DNA of 22,230 bases from an uncultured Johnsonella sp. Its GTDB lineage: Bacteria > Bacillota > Clostridia > Lachnospirales > Lachnospiraceae. The stretch spans positions 1-22,230 of the forward strand of contig CAAFUL010000051.1 of assembly GCA_900766185.1 (NCBI GenBank), in the 5' to 3' direction. Below the pieces are notes generated by a model. That model searched no databases. It had not been told where the DNA came from and was given only the letters and a program-made list of their open reading frames with translations. The translations under genes and the position numbers were made by a program. This document shows, in pieces, positions 1 through 7,589 of the stretch. Within the stretch, counting starts at the first letter, position 1, and every line of letters starts with the position of its first letter.

Positions 1-141
1 AGCCTATGGGCTTCCTGCTTCGCTGACCTCGCAACCTACTATCTCCACAGCCGTTAATTCGGGCAGTCCCTGCCCTATTGTTTTTTCTTATACTACCTTA
101 ACCCACCGTCTAAAGCCGGCGGGATTGCGGTAGCATTATTT
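1..141 (-). mobile_element. Relic of an IS605-family tnpB 3' end / omega-RNA region (truncated by window edge)
   Basis: On the minus strand a 28-codon open stretch (positions 87 to 4) ends in TAG and reads GQGLPELTAVEI near its start and EAGSP at its end. I recognise this as the usual translation of the extreme 3' end of many IS605 OrfB/TnpB genes, where the DNA also encodes the omega-RNA scaffold. An in-frame TAA lies directly upstream (88-90), and no zinc finger or RuvC part of TnpB precedes it, because queH occupies that space. Two stem-loops are visible: a long one around 84-135 with a GCTTTAGAC-type loop, and the beginning of a second at 1-12 (AGCCTATGGGC) that would continue off the edge. 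Likely a decayed or non-autonomous insertion-sequence end. Family assignment is from memory; truncation by the edge prevents finding the terminal cleavage site. Confidence 0.5.
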
Positions 142-142
142 C

Positions 143-195
143 AAAAATACACCCGAGCTAAAATATGAAAAAAATGCAGAAGCTCAAGTATTTTT
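143..195 (-). terminator. Hairpin terminator at the end of queH
   Basis: Minus-strand sequence overlapping the queH stop codon forms an 8-bp outer stem (AAAAATAC with GTATTTTT), a small internal loop, then a 5-bp GAGCT/AGCTC inner stem with an AT-rich loop. The U-rich 3' arm is consistent with intrinsic termination of the rpoD-queH transcript. Because the outer stem is mostly A-T, it could act in both directions. Confidence 0.5.
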
Positions 196-811
196 ATACT
201 CTACTTCTTCTCGAATATGAGCAACCGCAGTAATCCTGTCTGTATAAATTATACTCATTTGACAATTCAACAGACCTCTTATAACCGTTTTTCTTTTTAA
301 AATCCGAAGGTAGATACTCTACTCCCACTATTTTCCCCACCTTCTCTCCTATCTCACAAAGCACCTGTGAACTTTTCATAGGGCTTATTGACAGAGTGGT
401 CGCAAAATAATCAAAACCTCTTTCCTTGGCTTCCTGTGCGGACTTGAGCAGTCTCATTTCATAACAGCTAAGACATCTTTTGCCGCCCTCCGGCTCAAGT
501 TCCATACCCTTGGAAAGTTTATGGAAATTCTCAGGATCATACTCTCCTTCTAAGAATGAAACCTGCCTTACAAAATCCATCTCGGATATGAGTCTTTTTT
601 CTTCTTCAACCCTTGTAAGATATTCATTTTTATTGTCTATATTAGGGTTATAGAAATAAATTGTTATATCAAAGTACCTGTTGAGGTACTCCATGCAATA
701 AGAAGAGCATGGAGCACAACAGGCGTGTAATAAAAGCTTTGGAAATATACCCTTTTTAGAATTATCGGATATAATAGCTTCCAACTCTTTTTGTAAATTT
801 CTTTTATTCAT
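194..811 (-). CDS. queH: Epoxyqueuosine reductase QueH
   Basis: Reduces epoxyqueuosine to queuosine at the wobble position of GUN-anticodon tRNAs, the last step of queuosine modification, in the cytoplasm. The 205-residue protein carries the cysteine signature of the QueH (DUF208) family: HACCAPCSSYC near residue 28, a CLSCYEMR motif near residue 113, and a terminal CGCSYS near residue 195. These cysteines bind an iron-sulfur cluster and a second iron in characterised homologues. The length is normal for the family. The ATG lies 6 bases downstream of the rpoD stop codon and has only a poor Shine-Dalgarno (AAGGGA, spaced too far), which suggests translational coupling to rpoD. It is the last gene of that transcript, followed by a hairpin. 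Confidence 0.9.
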   Translation of the reverse strand: MNKRNLQKELEAIISDNSKKGIFPKLLLHACCAPCSSYCMEYLNRYFDITIYFYNPNIDNKNEYLTRVEEEKRLISEMDFVRQVSFLEGEYDPENFHKLSKGMELEPEGGKRCLSCYEMRLLKSAQEAKERGFDYFATTLSISPMKSSQVLCEIGEKVGKIVGVEYLPSDFKKKNGYKRSVELSNEYNLYRQDYCGCSYSRRSRV

Positions 812-817
812 AGTCGT

Positions 818-2020
818 TTATAAAAAATCCCTTATTCTCTTAGAGCGGACAGGGTTTCTAAGCTTTCTAAGTGCCTTAGCTTCTATTTGTCTTATTCTTT
901 CTCTGGTTACCTTGAACTCTTTTCCTACTTCTTCCAAGGTTCTGGGATGCCCGTCCTCAAGTCCGAATCTCAATAAAATAACCTGTCTTTCTCTTTCTTT
1001 AAGCTCGGATAAAAGTGAGTCTATATGTTCTCTTAGCATCACCGACTCTACATTGCCCTCCGGACTTACTACATTGGCATCTGCCACAAAATCCCCAAGA
1101 TTGGAGTCGTCTTCCTCTCCTATAGGAGTTTCCAAAGATGCCGGTTCTCTGGCTATTTGCATTATCTCCATAACCTTTTCTTCCGTCATCTCCAAGGCTT
1201 CAGCAAGCTCCGCCACAGTCGGCTCATAACCAAGCTCCAAGGTAAGTTTTCTTTGCATCTTGCTCATCTTGTTGATAGTCTCAACCATATGCACAGGAAC
1301 TCTTATAGTCCTTGCCTGATCGGCAAGTGCTCTGGTAACTGACTGCCTTATCCACCATGTAGCATAGGTACTTAGCTTAAATCCCTTGGTATAGTCAAAC
1401 TTTTCTACACCCTTTATAAGCCCGAGATTACCCTCCTGTACCAAATCAAGAAAGCTCATACCCCTTCCCGTATACCTTTTTGCTATACTTACCACAAGTC
1501 TTAAGTTAGCCTCGATAAGCTTTTGCTTGGCGTACTCATCACCGTCTTGCTTTCTCTTTGCAAGTTCAAGTTCTTCCTCGCCTGAGAGCAATGCAACCGT
1601 ACCTATTTCCTTTAAATACATACGCACAGGATCTTCAGTACCTACACCTTCAAGTATATCTATAGCACTTAAGTCGATATCCTCATCTTCCAACTCTTTC
1701 TCAAAGTCTTCAACATCGTCATCTATAGAAAGTAAGTCATCATCTATGCTTATATCTATATCTCCAGGTATATCTTCAGGCATATTTTCCACTATCTCTA
1801 TACCCTTAGTCTCAAGATATGATATGATCTGCTCTATAGCTTCCGGACTTAATTCCTGTTCCTTGAAGTAATCATTGATCTCGTCATAATCTATCTTGGA
1901 ACCTTTGGATGAAGCCACTTCTACAAGTGTTTCAAGCCCTGATAAAAAAGCCTGCTCACTATTTTTTTGTTCACCTGCGTCAGTTTCACTGATTTTATTT
2001 GTTAAATCCTTATCTGCCAC
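818..2020 (-). CDS. rpoD: RNA polymerase primary sigma factor RpoD (SigA)
   Basis: Housekeeping sigma factor of about 400 residues. It has an acidic, poorly conserved region 1.1 (to about residue 120, rich in Asp/Glu), region 1.2 beginning at DPVRMYLKEIG, and region 2 with NLRLVVSIAKRY and the -10-recognising STYATWWIRQ helix. Region 3 follows, then region 4 with EEVGKEFKVTRERIRQIEAK, the helix-turn-helix that reads the -35 box. The C-terminal RKLRNPVRSKRIRDFL is typical of primary sigma factors. The start is GTG (2018-2020), preceded at 10 bases by AGGAGG; no in-frame ATG fits. A strong consensus promoter lies directly upstream. The usual neighbour dnaG is absent; birA sits upstream instead. 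queH follows within 6 bases. Confidence 0.97.
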   Translation of the reverse strand: MADKDLTNKISETDAGEQKNSEQAFLSGLETLVEVASSKGSKIDYDEINDYFKEQELSPEAIEQIISYLETKGIEIVENMPEDIPGDIDISIDDDLLSIDDDVEDFEKELEDEDIDLSAIDILEGVGTEDPVRMYLKEIGTVALLSGEEELELAKRKQDGDEYAKQKLIEANLRLVVSIAKRYTGRGMSFLDLVQEGNLGLIKGVEKFDYTKGFKLSTYATWWIRQSVTRALADQARTIRVPVHMVETINKMSKMQRKLTLELGYEPTVAELAEALEMTEEKVMEIMQIAREPASLETPIGEEDDSNLGDFVADANVVSPEGNVESVMLREHIDSLLSELKERERQVILLRFGLEDGHPRTLEEVGKEFKVTRERIRQIEAKALRKLRNPVRSKRIRDFL

Positions 2021-2055
2021 TAAGCATACACCTCCTTAAATACGGTTAGCATTTA

Positions 2056-2084
2056 ATTATATAATGATTTTACTACTTTTTCAA
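2056..2084 (-). promoter_or_regulatory. Consensus sigma-A promoter of rpoD-queH
   Basis: Minus strand: TTGAAA (2079-2084), 17-base spacer, TATAAT (2056-2061). Transcription would start about 30 bases before the GTG of rpoD. The -35 box lies within a perfect 6-bp hairpin with a GAAA loop (CTACTT/AAGTAG), which might also serve as a weak end for the upstream birA transcript. This places rpoD under a promoter of its own. Confidence 0.8.
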
Positions 2085-2094
2085 GTAGCCTTTC

Positions 2095-3057
2095 CTACAA
2101 TCGTATACTTATTTCTCCCGAGGATATACTGTATTCGCCCTCTTTATCTGAAACTATCAAAAATCCTCTATCATCAATACCTTTTGATAAAACTTCTTTT
2201 ACAGAATCTTTGCCGAGAATACTTATGTATTTGTCTTTATGTATAAGCCTTACTTCATACTCTTTTTTTATAAAAGCAAGACTTCTTTTTTTCAGGAATA
2301 ACTTATAATATTCCAAAAAGATTTTTATAATCTCTTTTATCAAATACTTTCGTATACATACTTTTTGAGTATGCATATATATAGATGTTGCCACAGTTCC
2401 AAGTTCTTTGGGAAAATGCTCTGTATTGGCATTGATACCTATACCGCATACAAGATAACTTAAGCCTTCCATATCTACACTCATTTCAGTAAGTATACCG
2501 CATAATTTTCTGCCATTTAGAATTATATCATTGGGCCACTTTATATGTACTTGTAATTTTTCAGTGTTTTCTACGGCTTTTGCCACCGAAAGAGCGGCAA
2601 TTATAGTAATCATTGAAGCAAGTTCAGGGCTTAGGCTAGGTCTTAACAAAAGGCTCATCCATATACCGACCCCTTTATCGGAAAGCCAACTTCTGCCCCG
2701 TCTTCCCCTTCCCTTGGTCTGCTTATCGGCTATGTATAAACTGTTTTTTTGCTCTCCCTCTTCCGCACTGTACTTTGCCCAAAGGTTGGTAGAGTCAACT
2801 TCTTCTTTGTAATAACAATTTATATCGTGCTCAACTAAGAGTTCTCTTAATTCCACCTCATTAAGTACATCACTTAATTGCATTAAGCTATAACCTCTGT
2901 TATTGACGGAACTTATTTGGTAGCCTTGCTTTTTTAAGGCTGAGACCGCCTTCCACACGGAAGTTCTTGACACTCCAAGCTCCCTGCTGATAAGCTCACC
3001 CGAAATAAATCCCTCTTTATTACTTATCAATATTTTTAATACTTCATCTTTTAGCAT
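2095..3057 (-). CDS. birA: Biotin-[acetyl-CoA carboxylase] ligase / biotin operon repressor BirA
   Basis: Attaches biotin through biotinyl-AMP to biotin carboxyl carrier proteins. This is the long, bifunctional form (320 residues). The first 60 residues form a winged helix-turn-helix (GELISRELGVSRTSVWKAVS), so it probably also represses biotin transport or synthesis genes. The catalytic domain shows GRGRRGRSWLS near residue 115 (the adenylate-binding loop), the KWPNDIILNGRKLCGIL segment with the catalytic lysine, and a GIGIN motif. A small SH3-like C-terminal domain completes it. No biotin genes are in the window. It starts 6 bases after the small membrane protein gene and is the last gene of the run that begins with the nitroreductase. 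Confidence 0.93.
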   Translation of the reverse strand: MLKDEVLKILISNKEGFISGELISRELGVSRTSVWKAVSALKKQGYQISSVNNRGYSLMQLSDVLNEVELRELLVEHDINCYYKEEVDSTNLWAKYSAEEGEQKNSLYIADKQTKGRGRRGRSWLSDKGVGIWMSLLLRPSLSPELASMITIIAALSVAKAVENTEKLQVHIKWPNDIILNGRKLCGILTEMSVDMEGLSYLVCGIGINANTEHFPKELGTVATSIYMHTQKVCIRKYLIKEIIKIFLEYYKLFLKKRSLAFIKKEYEVRLIHKDKYISILGKDSVKEVLSKGIDDRGFLIVSDKEGEYSISSGEISIRL

Positions 3058-3063
3058 AAGCGG

Positions 3064-3351
3064 CTACATCCTTACCAAACTTATCAAAGCAAACAGTACA
3101 AAAAATGCAGACATAAAAGCATAAAAACACAGTGCCGCCCTCATGTATCTATACTCGGCTATTCCCTTATATATCTTGACAATTTGCACAATGCAGATCA
3201 TAGCGGTACAAAGGAAGATAATAGGGAAAAACATTATATTGGACTCCGCATCCAAATATACCAATATGGCAAGTAATATTATCAAAAAGGCTAAAATAAA
3301 ATGTATCGTGTCTAAAATCAAAGAAATAAAGTTATTATTTTTATCTACCAC
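3064..3351 (-). CDS. Small three-helix membrane protein, function unknown
   Basis: About 95 residues with three predicted hydrophobic helices (roughly residues 17-36, 40-62 and 73-93) and short polar linkers containing charged Lys/Arg/Tyr residues. No motif that I recognise. The reading frame is open from a TTG at 3354, but the AGGAGG inside the end of the methyltransferase gene is spaced better for the GTG at 3349-3351, so I place the start there. The gene overlaps the methyltransferase stop by about 11 bases and ends 6 bases before birA, so it is embedded in a tightly coupled operon. Its position between unrelated housekeeping genes gives no functional hint. Confidence 0.7.
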   Translation of the reverse strand: MVDKNNNFISLILDTIHFILAFLIILLAILVYLDAESNIMFFPIIFLCTAMICIVQIVKIYKGIAEYRYMRAALCFYAFMSAFFVLFALISLVRM

Positions 3352-4132
3352 CAAAACCTCCTAAGACCCTTTGTCTGGCAGCCTCATATAAAAGTATGGC
3401 TGCTGCCACGGATACATTTAAGGACTCCGTCTGTCCTTGCATAGGTATATGCAAAGAATCGTCCGCCAACCTGCACAGATCCTCAGATACTCCCCCTGAC
3501 TCATTTCCCATAATAAAAGCATGATCCAAGGTATAATCAAAACTGTCATACGAGCTGCTGTTTTTCAAGGTACTGGCATAAACTTTAATATTATGCTCCT
3601 TAAGATTTTTAACAAGAGCTTTTAAGTCACCGGCACATATAAAAGGAAGCCTGAATATAGAGCCCATAGTGGAACGAACTACCTTGGGATTGTAAATATC
3701 CACCGTATCCTCACTCATTATAAGCCCGGATAGTCCGGCAGCCTCTCCTACCCTAAGCATAGTACCTAAGTTCCCGGGATCTTGTATATTTTCCAATATA
3801 AGAAGGCTTTTTTTACTTTGCTCTAATATATCCTCAAGCGAATAAGAAAGACGGCTTACCAAGGCGAGTATTCCCTGCGGTGTCTTGGTATCGCTTATGT
3901 TCTCAAAGCTTTTGTCACTTATGACCTCGTAACCTCCAAGTTCTTTTTTCGCTCTCCCATCCAAAGTATCTTCAAAACTTTTTGATATATAGGTTTTTAG
4001 TAATAAATCCTTAGGTATTTCCCTATACATCTTTATTCCTTCTACTATGAAAATGCCTTTTTCCTTCCTGTATGAGGCTTTCTTTTTCAAGTTATTTATG
4101 TGTCTTAGTTCTTTGGCAGACAAATTTATCAT
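3341..4132 (-). CDS. TrmH/SpoU-family RNA 2'-O-methyltransferase
   Basis: SAM-dependent ribose 2'-O-methylation of rRNA or tRNA. The 263-residue protein has an N-terminal substrate-binding domain (about residues 1-95, with the family-typical EGIKMYRE). The C-terminal SPOUT knot domain carries the three SpoU motifs: NIQDPGNLGTMLRVGEAAG near residue 115, the IMGNESGGVS motif near residue 208, and the knot helix IPMQGQTESLNVSVAAAILL near residue 230. The conserved Asn, Arg, Glu and Asn-Val-Ser-Val residues expected for activity are present. Most similar in layout to RlmB/TsnR-like enzymes; the exact nucleotide cannot be told. The ATG overlaps the nadE stop codon (ATGA), indicating translational coupling. 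Confidence 0.9.
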   Translation of the reverse strand: MINLSAKELRHINNLKKKASYRKEKGIFIVEGIKMYREIPKDLLLKTYISKSFEDTLDGRAKKELGGYEVISDKSFENISDTKTPQGILALVSRLSYSLEDILEQSKKSLLILENIQDPGNLGTMLRVGEAAGLSGLIMSEDTVDIYNPKVVRSTMGSIFRLPFICAGDLKALVKNLKEHNIKVYASTLKNSSSYDSFDYTLDHAFIMGNESGGVSEDLCRLADDSLHIPMQGQTESLNVSVAAAILLYEAARQRVLGGFGGR

Positions 4133-6039
4133 AAACTTTCACCTATTTGCTCAAGTTCTTTAAGCCACAGCTTCGCACTTACATCCGAAGGCATGGAAAG
4201 GTCTGCTCTGCCTGAAAGACTAAGTACAGTTGCCTTGGGAGAGTCCGGCATACAGGAACGCTTGAATTGCTGTGAGAAAAATCTCTTATAAAAGGTATAG
4301 AGCCACTTATATATTTCCGCTCTTGTAAACTCGTTGGCAAAGGCTCTGCACGCCATTCTGTATATTTTAGAAGCTGTAAATCCGTATATCAGGCTGTAGT
4401 ATATAAAGAAATCATGTAATTCATAAGGTCCTACTATATCCTCTGTCTTATGCCCCTGCTTGCCTCCATCTGAAGGGAGAAGTTCAGGGCTTACAGGAGT
4501 ATCAACCACATCTTTAAGTATGTGATTTAATTCATTATTTTCAGAACCTTTAGCAAGTGCATTAAGCATCCTTCTCATAACAGTCTTGGGAACTGAGGCA
4601 TTGACTGAATACATGGACATATGATCTCCATTGTATGTAGCCCAGCCAAGCGCAAGCTCCGACAAATCTCCCGTTCCTACTACAAGTGCCGCCCTCATAT
4701 TGGCTATATCCATAAGTATCTGGGTTCTTTCTCTGGCTTGTGCATTCTCATAAGTTACATCATGCATGGTCATATCCTGACCTATATCGCTAAAATGCTG
4801 CCTTACCGCTGTGGAAATATTGATTTCTTCTAAACTCACTCCTAAAACCTTTGCCAATTTGCAGGCATTATGATAGGTTCTTCCTGTAGTTCCGAAGCCC
4901 GGCATGGTTATAGTGTAAATATTATTCTTATTAAGCTTCATAAGTTCAAAAGTTTTTACCGCTACAAGCAGGGCAAGGGTAGAATCCAAACCTCCCGATA
5001 AGCCGATAACCACAGCCTTAAGTCCGGTATGCTCCATTCTTTTTTTAAGTCCAAGTGCCTGTATAAGTAAAAGCTCTTCATACTCTTCTATACTTTCATT
5101 TCTTATCCAAGGAAACTTTTCTATATACCTGTTTAACTCAAGTTCCATACACTCAAGCTCAAAGTCAACTACTGTGTAATCATCTTCCCTTACTTTATAG
5201 GTATTTAACTTCCTTCTTACCGCACTTATAAGTTCCAGATCAACATCTGTACATATAATTTCCGTTTCAGGATCACAGGACTCTTCAAGTATAGTTTGAT
5301 CCTCAACTATCAGTTTAGCGGATGAGTACACTACATTCTGTGTCGACTCCCCTGCTCCGGCGCTTGAAGAGATATATACCGTATGCAATCTTGCAGCAAG
5401 TGCCTTTATATATTCTTTTCTTTGCCCGGTTTCTCCTACCAGTCTTTCAAAAGCTGTCGGATTTGCTATTATGCCGGCACCGTTAAGCATGTGTTTCATT
5501 GACGGTGTAATAGGAACCATTGCATCTTCTCCTATTTCTACAGCCACCGATAAATTCTCTATGCTTTTACAACTGTATATAATGTCTGTACCGAAAGGCA
5601 CCCTAACTTCGTTAAAGTCTACTTCACACAAATTTTCAAAAGCTTCTTGGAAGTATCTTTGATCCGAATGATTGGAATAGCTTGGCAAATGCTTCTTTGG
5701 CGTAAGACCTAAAAGACTTCCTCTATGTATGGCAGCTACACAGTTATAAAGCTTAGACTTATACTCCCATGGAAGCCCTATAAATATAAGCATATCCAAA
5801 GACTTAGTCTCTTCCAGTATGTGTATTAATTCTTCTTTGGCATTTTTAATCAATGTTTTTTGTAAAAATATATCTCCACAGCTTACTCCGGTAAGACATA
5901 GCTCGGGAAATACCAAAAGTTTAACTCCAAGTTTTGAAGCGTTATCTATCTGCTTTAATATCTCTTCTCCATTATATACAGTATCGGCAACCCTAAGCCT
6001 TGGACTTACGGCTGCAACTCTAAGAAAAGAATCTCTCAT
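4129..6039 (-). CDS. nadE: NAD+ synthetase, two-domain type, with apparently inactive glutaminase site
   Basis: Amidates deamido-NAD+ to NAD+ using ATP. The 636-residue layout is that of the glutamine-dependent enzyme: an N-terminal nitrilase-like glutaminase (about 1-270) and a C-terminal ATP-pyrophosphatase synthetase with the P-loop GLSGGLDSTLALL near residue 345. Also visible are MPGFGTTGRTY, DLSELALGW and NASVPKT motifs. In the glutaminase part the triad Glu (FPELCLTG, E46) and Lys (TPKKHLPSY, K115) are present. The nucleophile, which from memory sits in EICED in the family, reads EIGED here: Gly170, codon GGA at 5530-5532. This suggests use of free ammonia or ammonia from another source. 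Start ATG is preceded by AAAGGA. It follows the nitroreductase gene, an operon neighbour that also uses nicotinamide cofactors. Confidence 0.93.
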   Translation of the reverse strand: MRDSFLRVAAVSPRLRVADTVYNGEEILKQIDNASKLGVKLLVFPELCLTGVSCGDIFLQKTLIKNAKEELIHILEETKSLDMLIFIGLPWEYKSKLYNCVAAIHRGSLLGLTPKKHLPSYSNHSDQRYFQEAFENLCEVDFNEVRVPFGTDIIYSCKSIENLSVAVEIGEDAMVPITPSMKHMLNGAGIIANPTAFERLVGETGQRKEYIKALAARLHTVYISSSAGAGESTQNVVYSSAKLIVEDQTILEESCDPETEIICTDVDLELISAVRRKLNTYKVREDDYTVVDFELECMELELNRYIEKFPWIRNESIEEYEELLLIQALGLKKRMEHTGLKAVVIGLSGGLDSTLALLVAVKTFELMKLNKNNIYTITMPGFGTTGRTYHNACKLAKVLGVSLEEINISTAVRQHFSDIGQDMTMHDVTYENAQARERTQILMDIANMRAALVVGTGDLSELALGWATYNGDHMSMYSVNASVPKTVMRRMLNALAKGSENNELNHILKDVVDTPVSPELLPSDGGKQGHKTEDIVGPYELHDFFIYYSLIYGFTASKIYRMACRAFANEFTRAEIYKWLYTFYKRFFSQQFKRSCMPDSPKATVLSLSGRADLSMPSDVSAKLWLKELEQIGESL

Positions 6040-6052
6040 ATTACATTCCTTT

Positions 6053-6084
6053 CTAAGGCTTTTTTAACAATTACAAAGCCTTAG
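6053..6084 (-). repeat. Perfect 10-bp hairpin between nitroreductase and nadE
   Basis: Arms CTAAGGCTTT (6053-6062) and AAAGCCTTAG (6075-6084) are perfectly complementary with a 12-base loop. On the minus strand no run of T follows; instead the nadE ribosome-binding site begins within a few bases. It is therefore more likely an mRNA-stabilising, processing or partial attenuation hairpin than a full terminator. Confidence 0.6.
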
Positions 6085-6098
6085 CCTTAATTTAAAAT

Positions 6099-6965
6099 TT
6101 ATATAGTTATTACAGCGGATACCTCATAGTTTTTCGGCTGTCCCAAATCTTCATTGTTGTTTTCAGGATACATTTTCCACATCGGAGCCTTCGGCATATA
6201 GTCGGCAAGTACCGCATAGAAGTTATACATACTTGCACCCAGTCCTAATTTCTCATCTTCTTTTGAAGTATTTTCCTCTTTGGTGGTAAGTATGTAAATT
6301 TTGCTGCCATCATATATGTATCTGTAAGGCTGACGATTAAGAAAGCTTGGTGCAAGGCTTGCCGCATAGAATGCCTCATCCATCATAGGATCTTGCATTG
6401 TATCATCCCAGTTCATTTCAACTCCCCACTTGGAATTATACACAAGCTCCTCCTGCGCTATCTTAGGTGCTATATGTCCTTCTCTTTTTCTCATAGTTAC
6501 ATTAGAAGGGCTTTGTATATCAAGTCTTACCAGGTCTTTTTCTTTTTTGCCGTAGCCGCAGGCTATTATTGCGGCAACCTCCCCTTGGTCTCTTATATCC
6601 AATGATAACTTTGCCTCTTCGCTGTCGGTAACTGTGATAAAACAGGTATTAAGATCAAGTTCCTCAGCCTTAAGTATTAAAGCCTCAGCTACGAATCCGG
6701 CATTCTCAAGATAGTGAGGTTTATTCTCGGATAACAACACAAAATATACCGGCGCATTAAATACATTACCGCTATATCCTACAACTTTGTCAAGTTTTTT
6801 ATCCGCACCGTCAGTCATGCTTAAAAGCTTAAGCTCTATATCATCAACAAGTCTTGCGGAATCAGCAAAAGAATCCTCAAGCTCCTTAAGTACCGCATCA
6901 GGCAACTTCTTTTTTTCATAATCTCTTATAGACTGCCTTTTTTCAATTTTCTCAATATTCTTCAT
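6099..6965 (-). CDS. Nitroreductase-family flavoprotein
   Basis: An FMN-dependent NAD(P)H oxidoreductase of the nitroreductase fold, 288 residues. The N-terminus shows the FMN phosphate-binding signature RQSIRDY. The middle shows a family-like segment with NAGFVAEALILKAEELDLN, the helix pairing region. The second half contains APSFLNRQPYRY, resembling the APS.NxQP flavin-contacting motif, so the chain may have a duplicated or rearranged fold compared with 200-residue nitroreductases. Natural substrate unknown. Start ATG follows AAGGGGA. It is the first gene of the run towards nadE; the 280 bases upstream hold its leader and, on the other strand, the tRNA promoter. Confidence 0.8.
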   Translation of the reverse strand: MKNIEKIEKRQSIRDYEKKKLPDAVLKELEDSFADSARLVDDIELKLLSMTDGADKKLDKVVGYSGNVFNAPVYFVLLSENKPHYLENAGFVAEALILKAEELDLNTCFITVTDSEEAKLSLDIRDQGEVAAIIACGYGKKEKDLVRLDIQSPSNVTMRKREGHIAPKIAQEELVYNSKWGVEMNWDDTMQDPMMDEAFYAASLAPSFLNRQPYRYIYDGSKIYILTTKEENTSKEDEKLGLGASMYNFYAVLADYMPKAPMWKMYPENNNEDLGQPKNYEVSAVITI

Positions 6966-7204
6966 ATTAATCTTCCCCTTACTTTTAGGCTATAAAAAGC
7001 CCTTTTATATTTTTGAGCTTAATGTTTTACTTACAATCTTAATTTTAGGCATTTTTACAGACACAGCTTTAGATGAGTTTTTTAAGTTGTGTAATACGGA
7101 TAGGAGCAATGCCTGAAAATAAAGAAGTGCCACACATTTATGCCCTATATTTTAGCATAATTTCGAATTTAATTCTATATATAGTATAAATTTATATAAA
7201 TCAT
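6966..7204. other. Intergenic region upstream of the nitroreductase gene
   Basis: AT-rich stretch of about 240 bases between the nitroreductase start and the tRNA promoter on the other strand. I see no gene. On the minus strand there is a GCTAAAAT-like -10 near 7155 without a clear -35 box, and a short GGCT/AGCC hairpin near 6990-7005 just before the ribosome-binding site. Nothing else supportable. Confidence 0.4.
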
Positions 7205-7233
7205 TTGACAAAGCAAGTTTTATATGCTAATAT
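7205..7233 (+). promoter_or_regulatory. Consensus sigma-A promoter of tRNA-Thr
   Basis: TTGACA (7205-7210), 17-base spacer, TAATAT (7228-7233). The predicted start near 7240 lies about 7 bases before the mature tRNA 5' end, as usual for a single-tRNA transcription unit. Confidence 0.85.
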
Positions 7234-7246
7234 TTCATGGTCAAAA

Positions 7247-7319
7247 GCTGCTGTGGCACAGTCGGTAGCGCATCTCATTGGTAGTGAGAAGGTCACGGGT
7301 TCGATTCCCGTCAGTAGCT
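7247..7319 (+). tRNA. tRNA-Thr (anticodon GGU)
   Basis: The cloverleaf folds without gaps over 73 bases. Acceptor GCTGCTG pairs with CAGTAGC (one G-T pair). The D loop is AGTCGGTA. The anticodon stem TCTCA/TGAGA is perfect, with loop TTGGTAG giving anticodon GGT, which reads ACC/ACU threonine codons. The variable loop is AGGTC. The T arm ACGGG/CCCGT encloses TTCGATT. The discriminator is T and CCA is not encoded. The D stem GCAC/GCGC has one A12-C23 mismatch, and position 38 is G, both uncommon. The gene stands alone with its own promoter and terminator. Confidence 0.93.
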
Positions 7320-7321
7320 TA

Positions 7322-7350
7322 AAAAGCCTTGTATATCAAGGCTTTTTTGT
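7322..7350 (+). terminator. Intrinsic terminator of tRNA-Thr
   Basis: AAAGCCTTG pairs with CAAGGCTTT around a 5-base loop (TATAT), followed by a run of T. A textbook terminator three bases after the tRNA. Confidence 0.92.
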
Positions 7351-7401
7351 TGTATAGAAGTATAACTTCTACTCTCTGATTAAATTTTATGAATTTTTAT
7401 T

Positions 7402-7487
7402 AAAAAAGCACTCCCCTATGTACCGTTTTCCAAGTGTTATACTATATTTGATAAGCCCTTGGTATTGATACCTGAAAAGTGCCTTTA
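7402..7487 (-). terminator. Branched 3'-UTR RNA structure with terminator-like tail, downstream of the amino-acid transporter operon
   Basis: On the minus strand an outer stem (AAAGGCACT at 7486-7478 with AGTGCTTT at 7412-7405, one bulge) encloses a GGTA-TCAA-TACC hairpin and a second CAAG/CTTG stem-loop. It is followed directly by six T. It lies about 100 bases after the ATPase gene stop and is the only plausible end for that operon. The branched shape is more complex than a simple terminator. Between it and the operon (7490-7589) I see nothing else. Confidence 0.45.
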
Positions 7488-7589
7488 GTAATTTCCCTAA
7501 ATTTAATTATTTATTCCTGTATATGGCAGTATTTGCAAGTAGTTTTTATCTTGGCTCCTAACCAATAATCTAAAGCAAAATAAAAGCGC

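Noticed and set aside
1..141. RNase P or 6S RNA at the left edge
   Set aside because: Conserved cores not found; the translated EAGSP tail and GLPELT string fit tnpB better.
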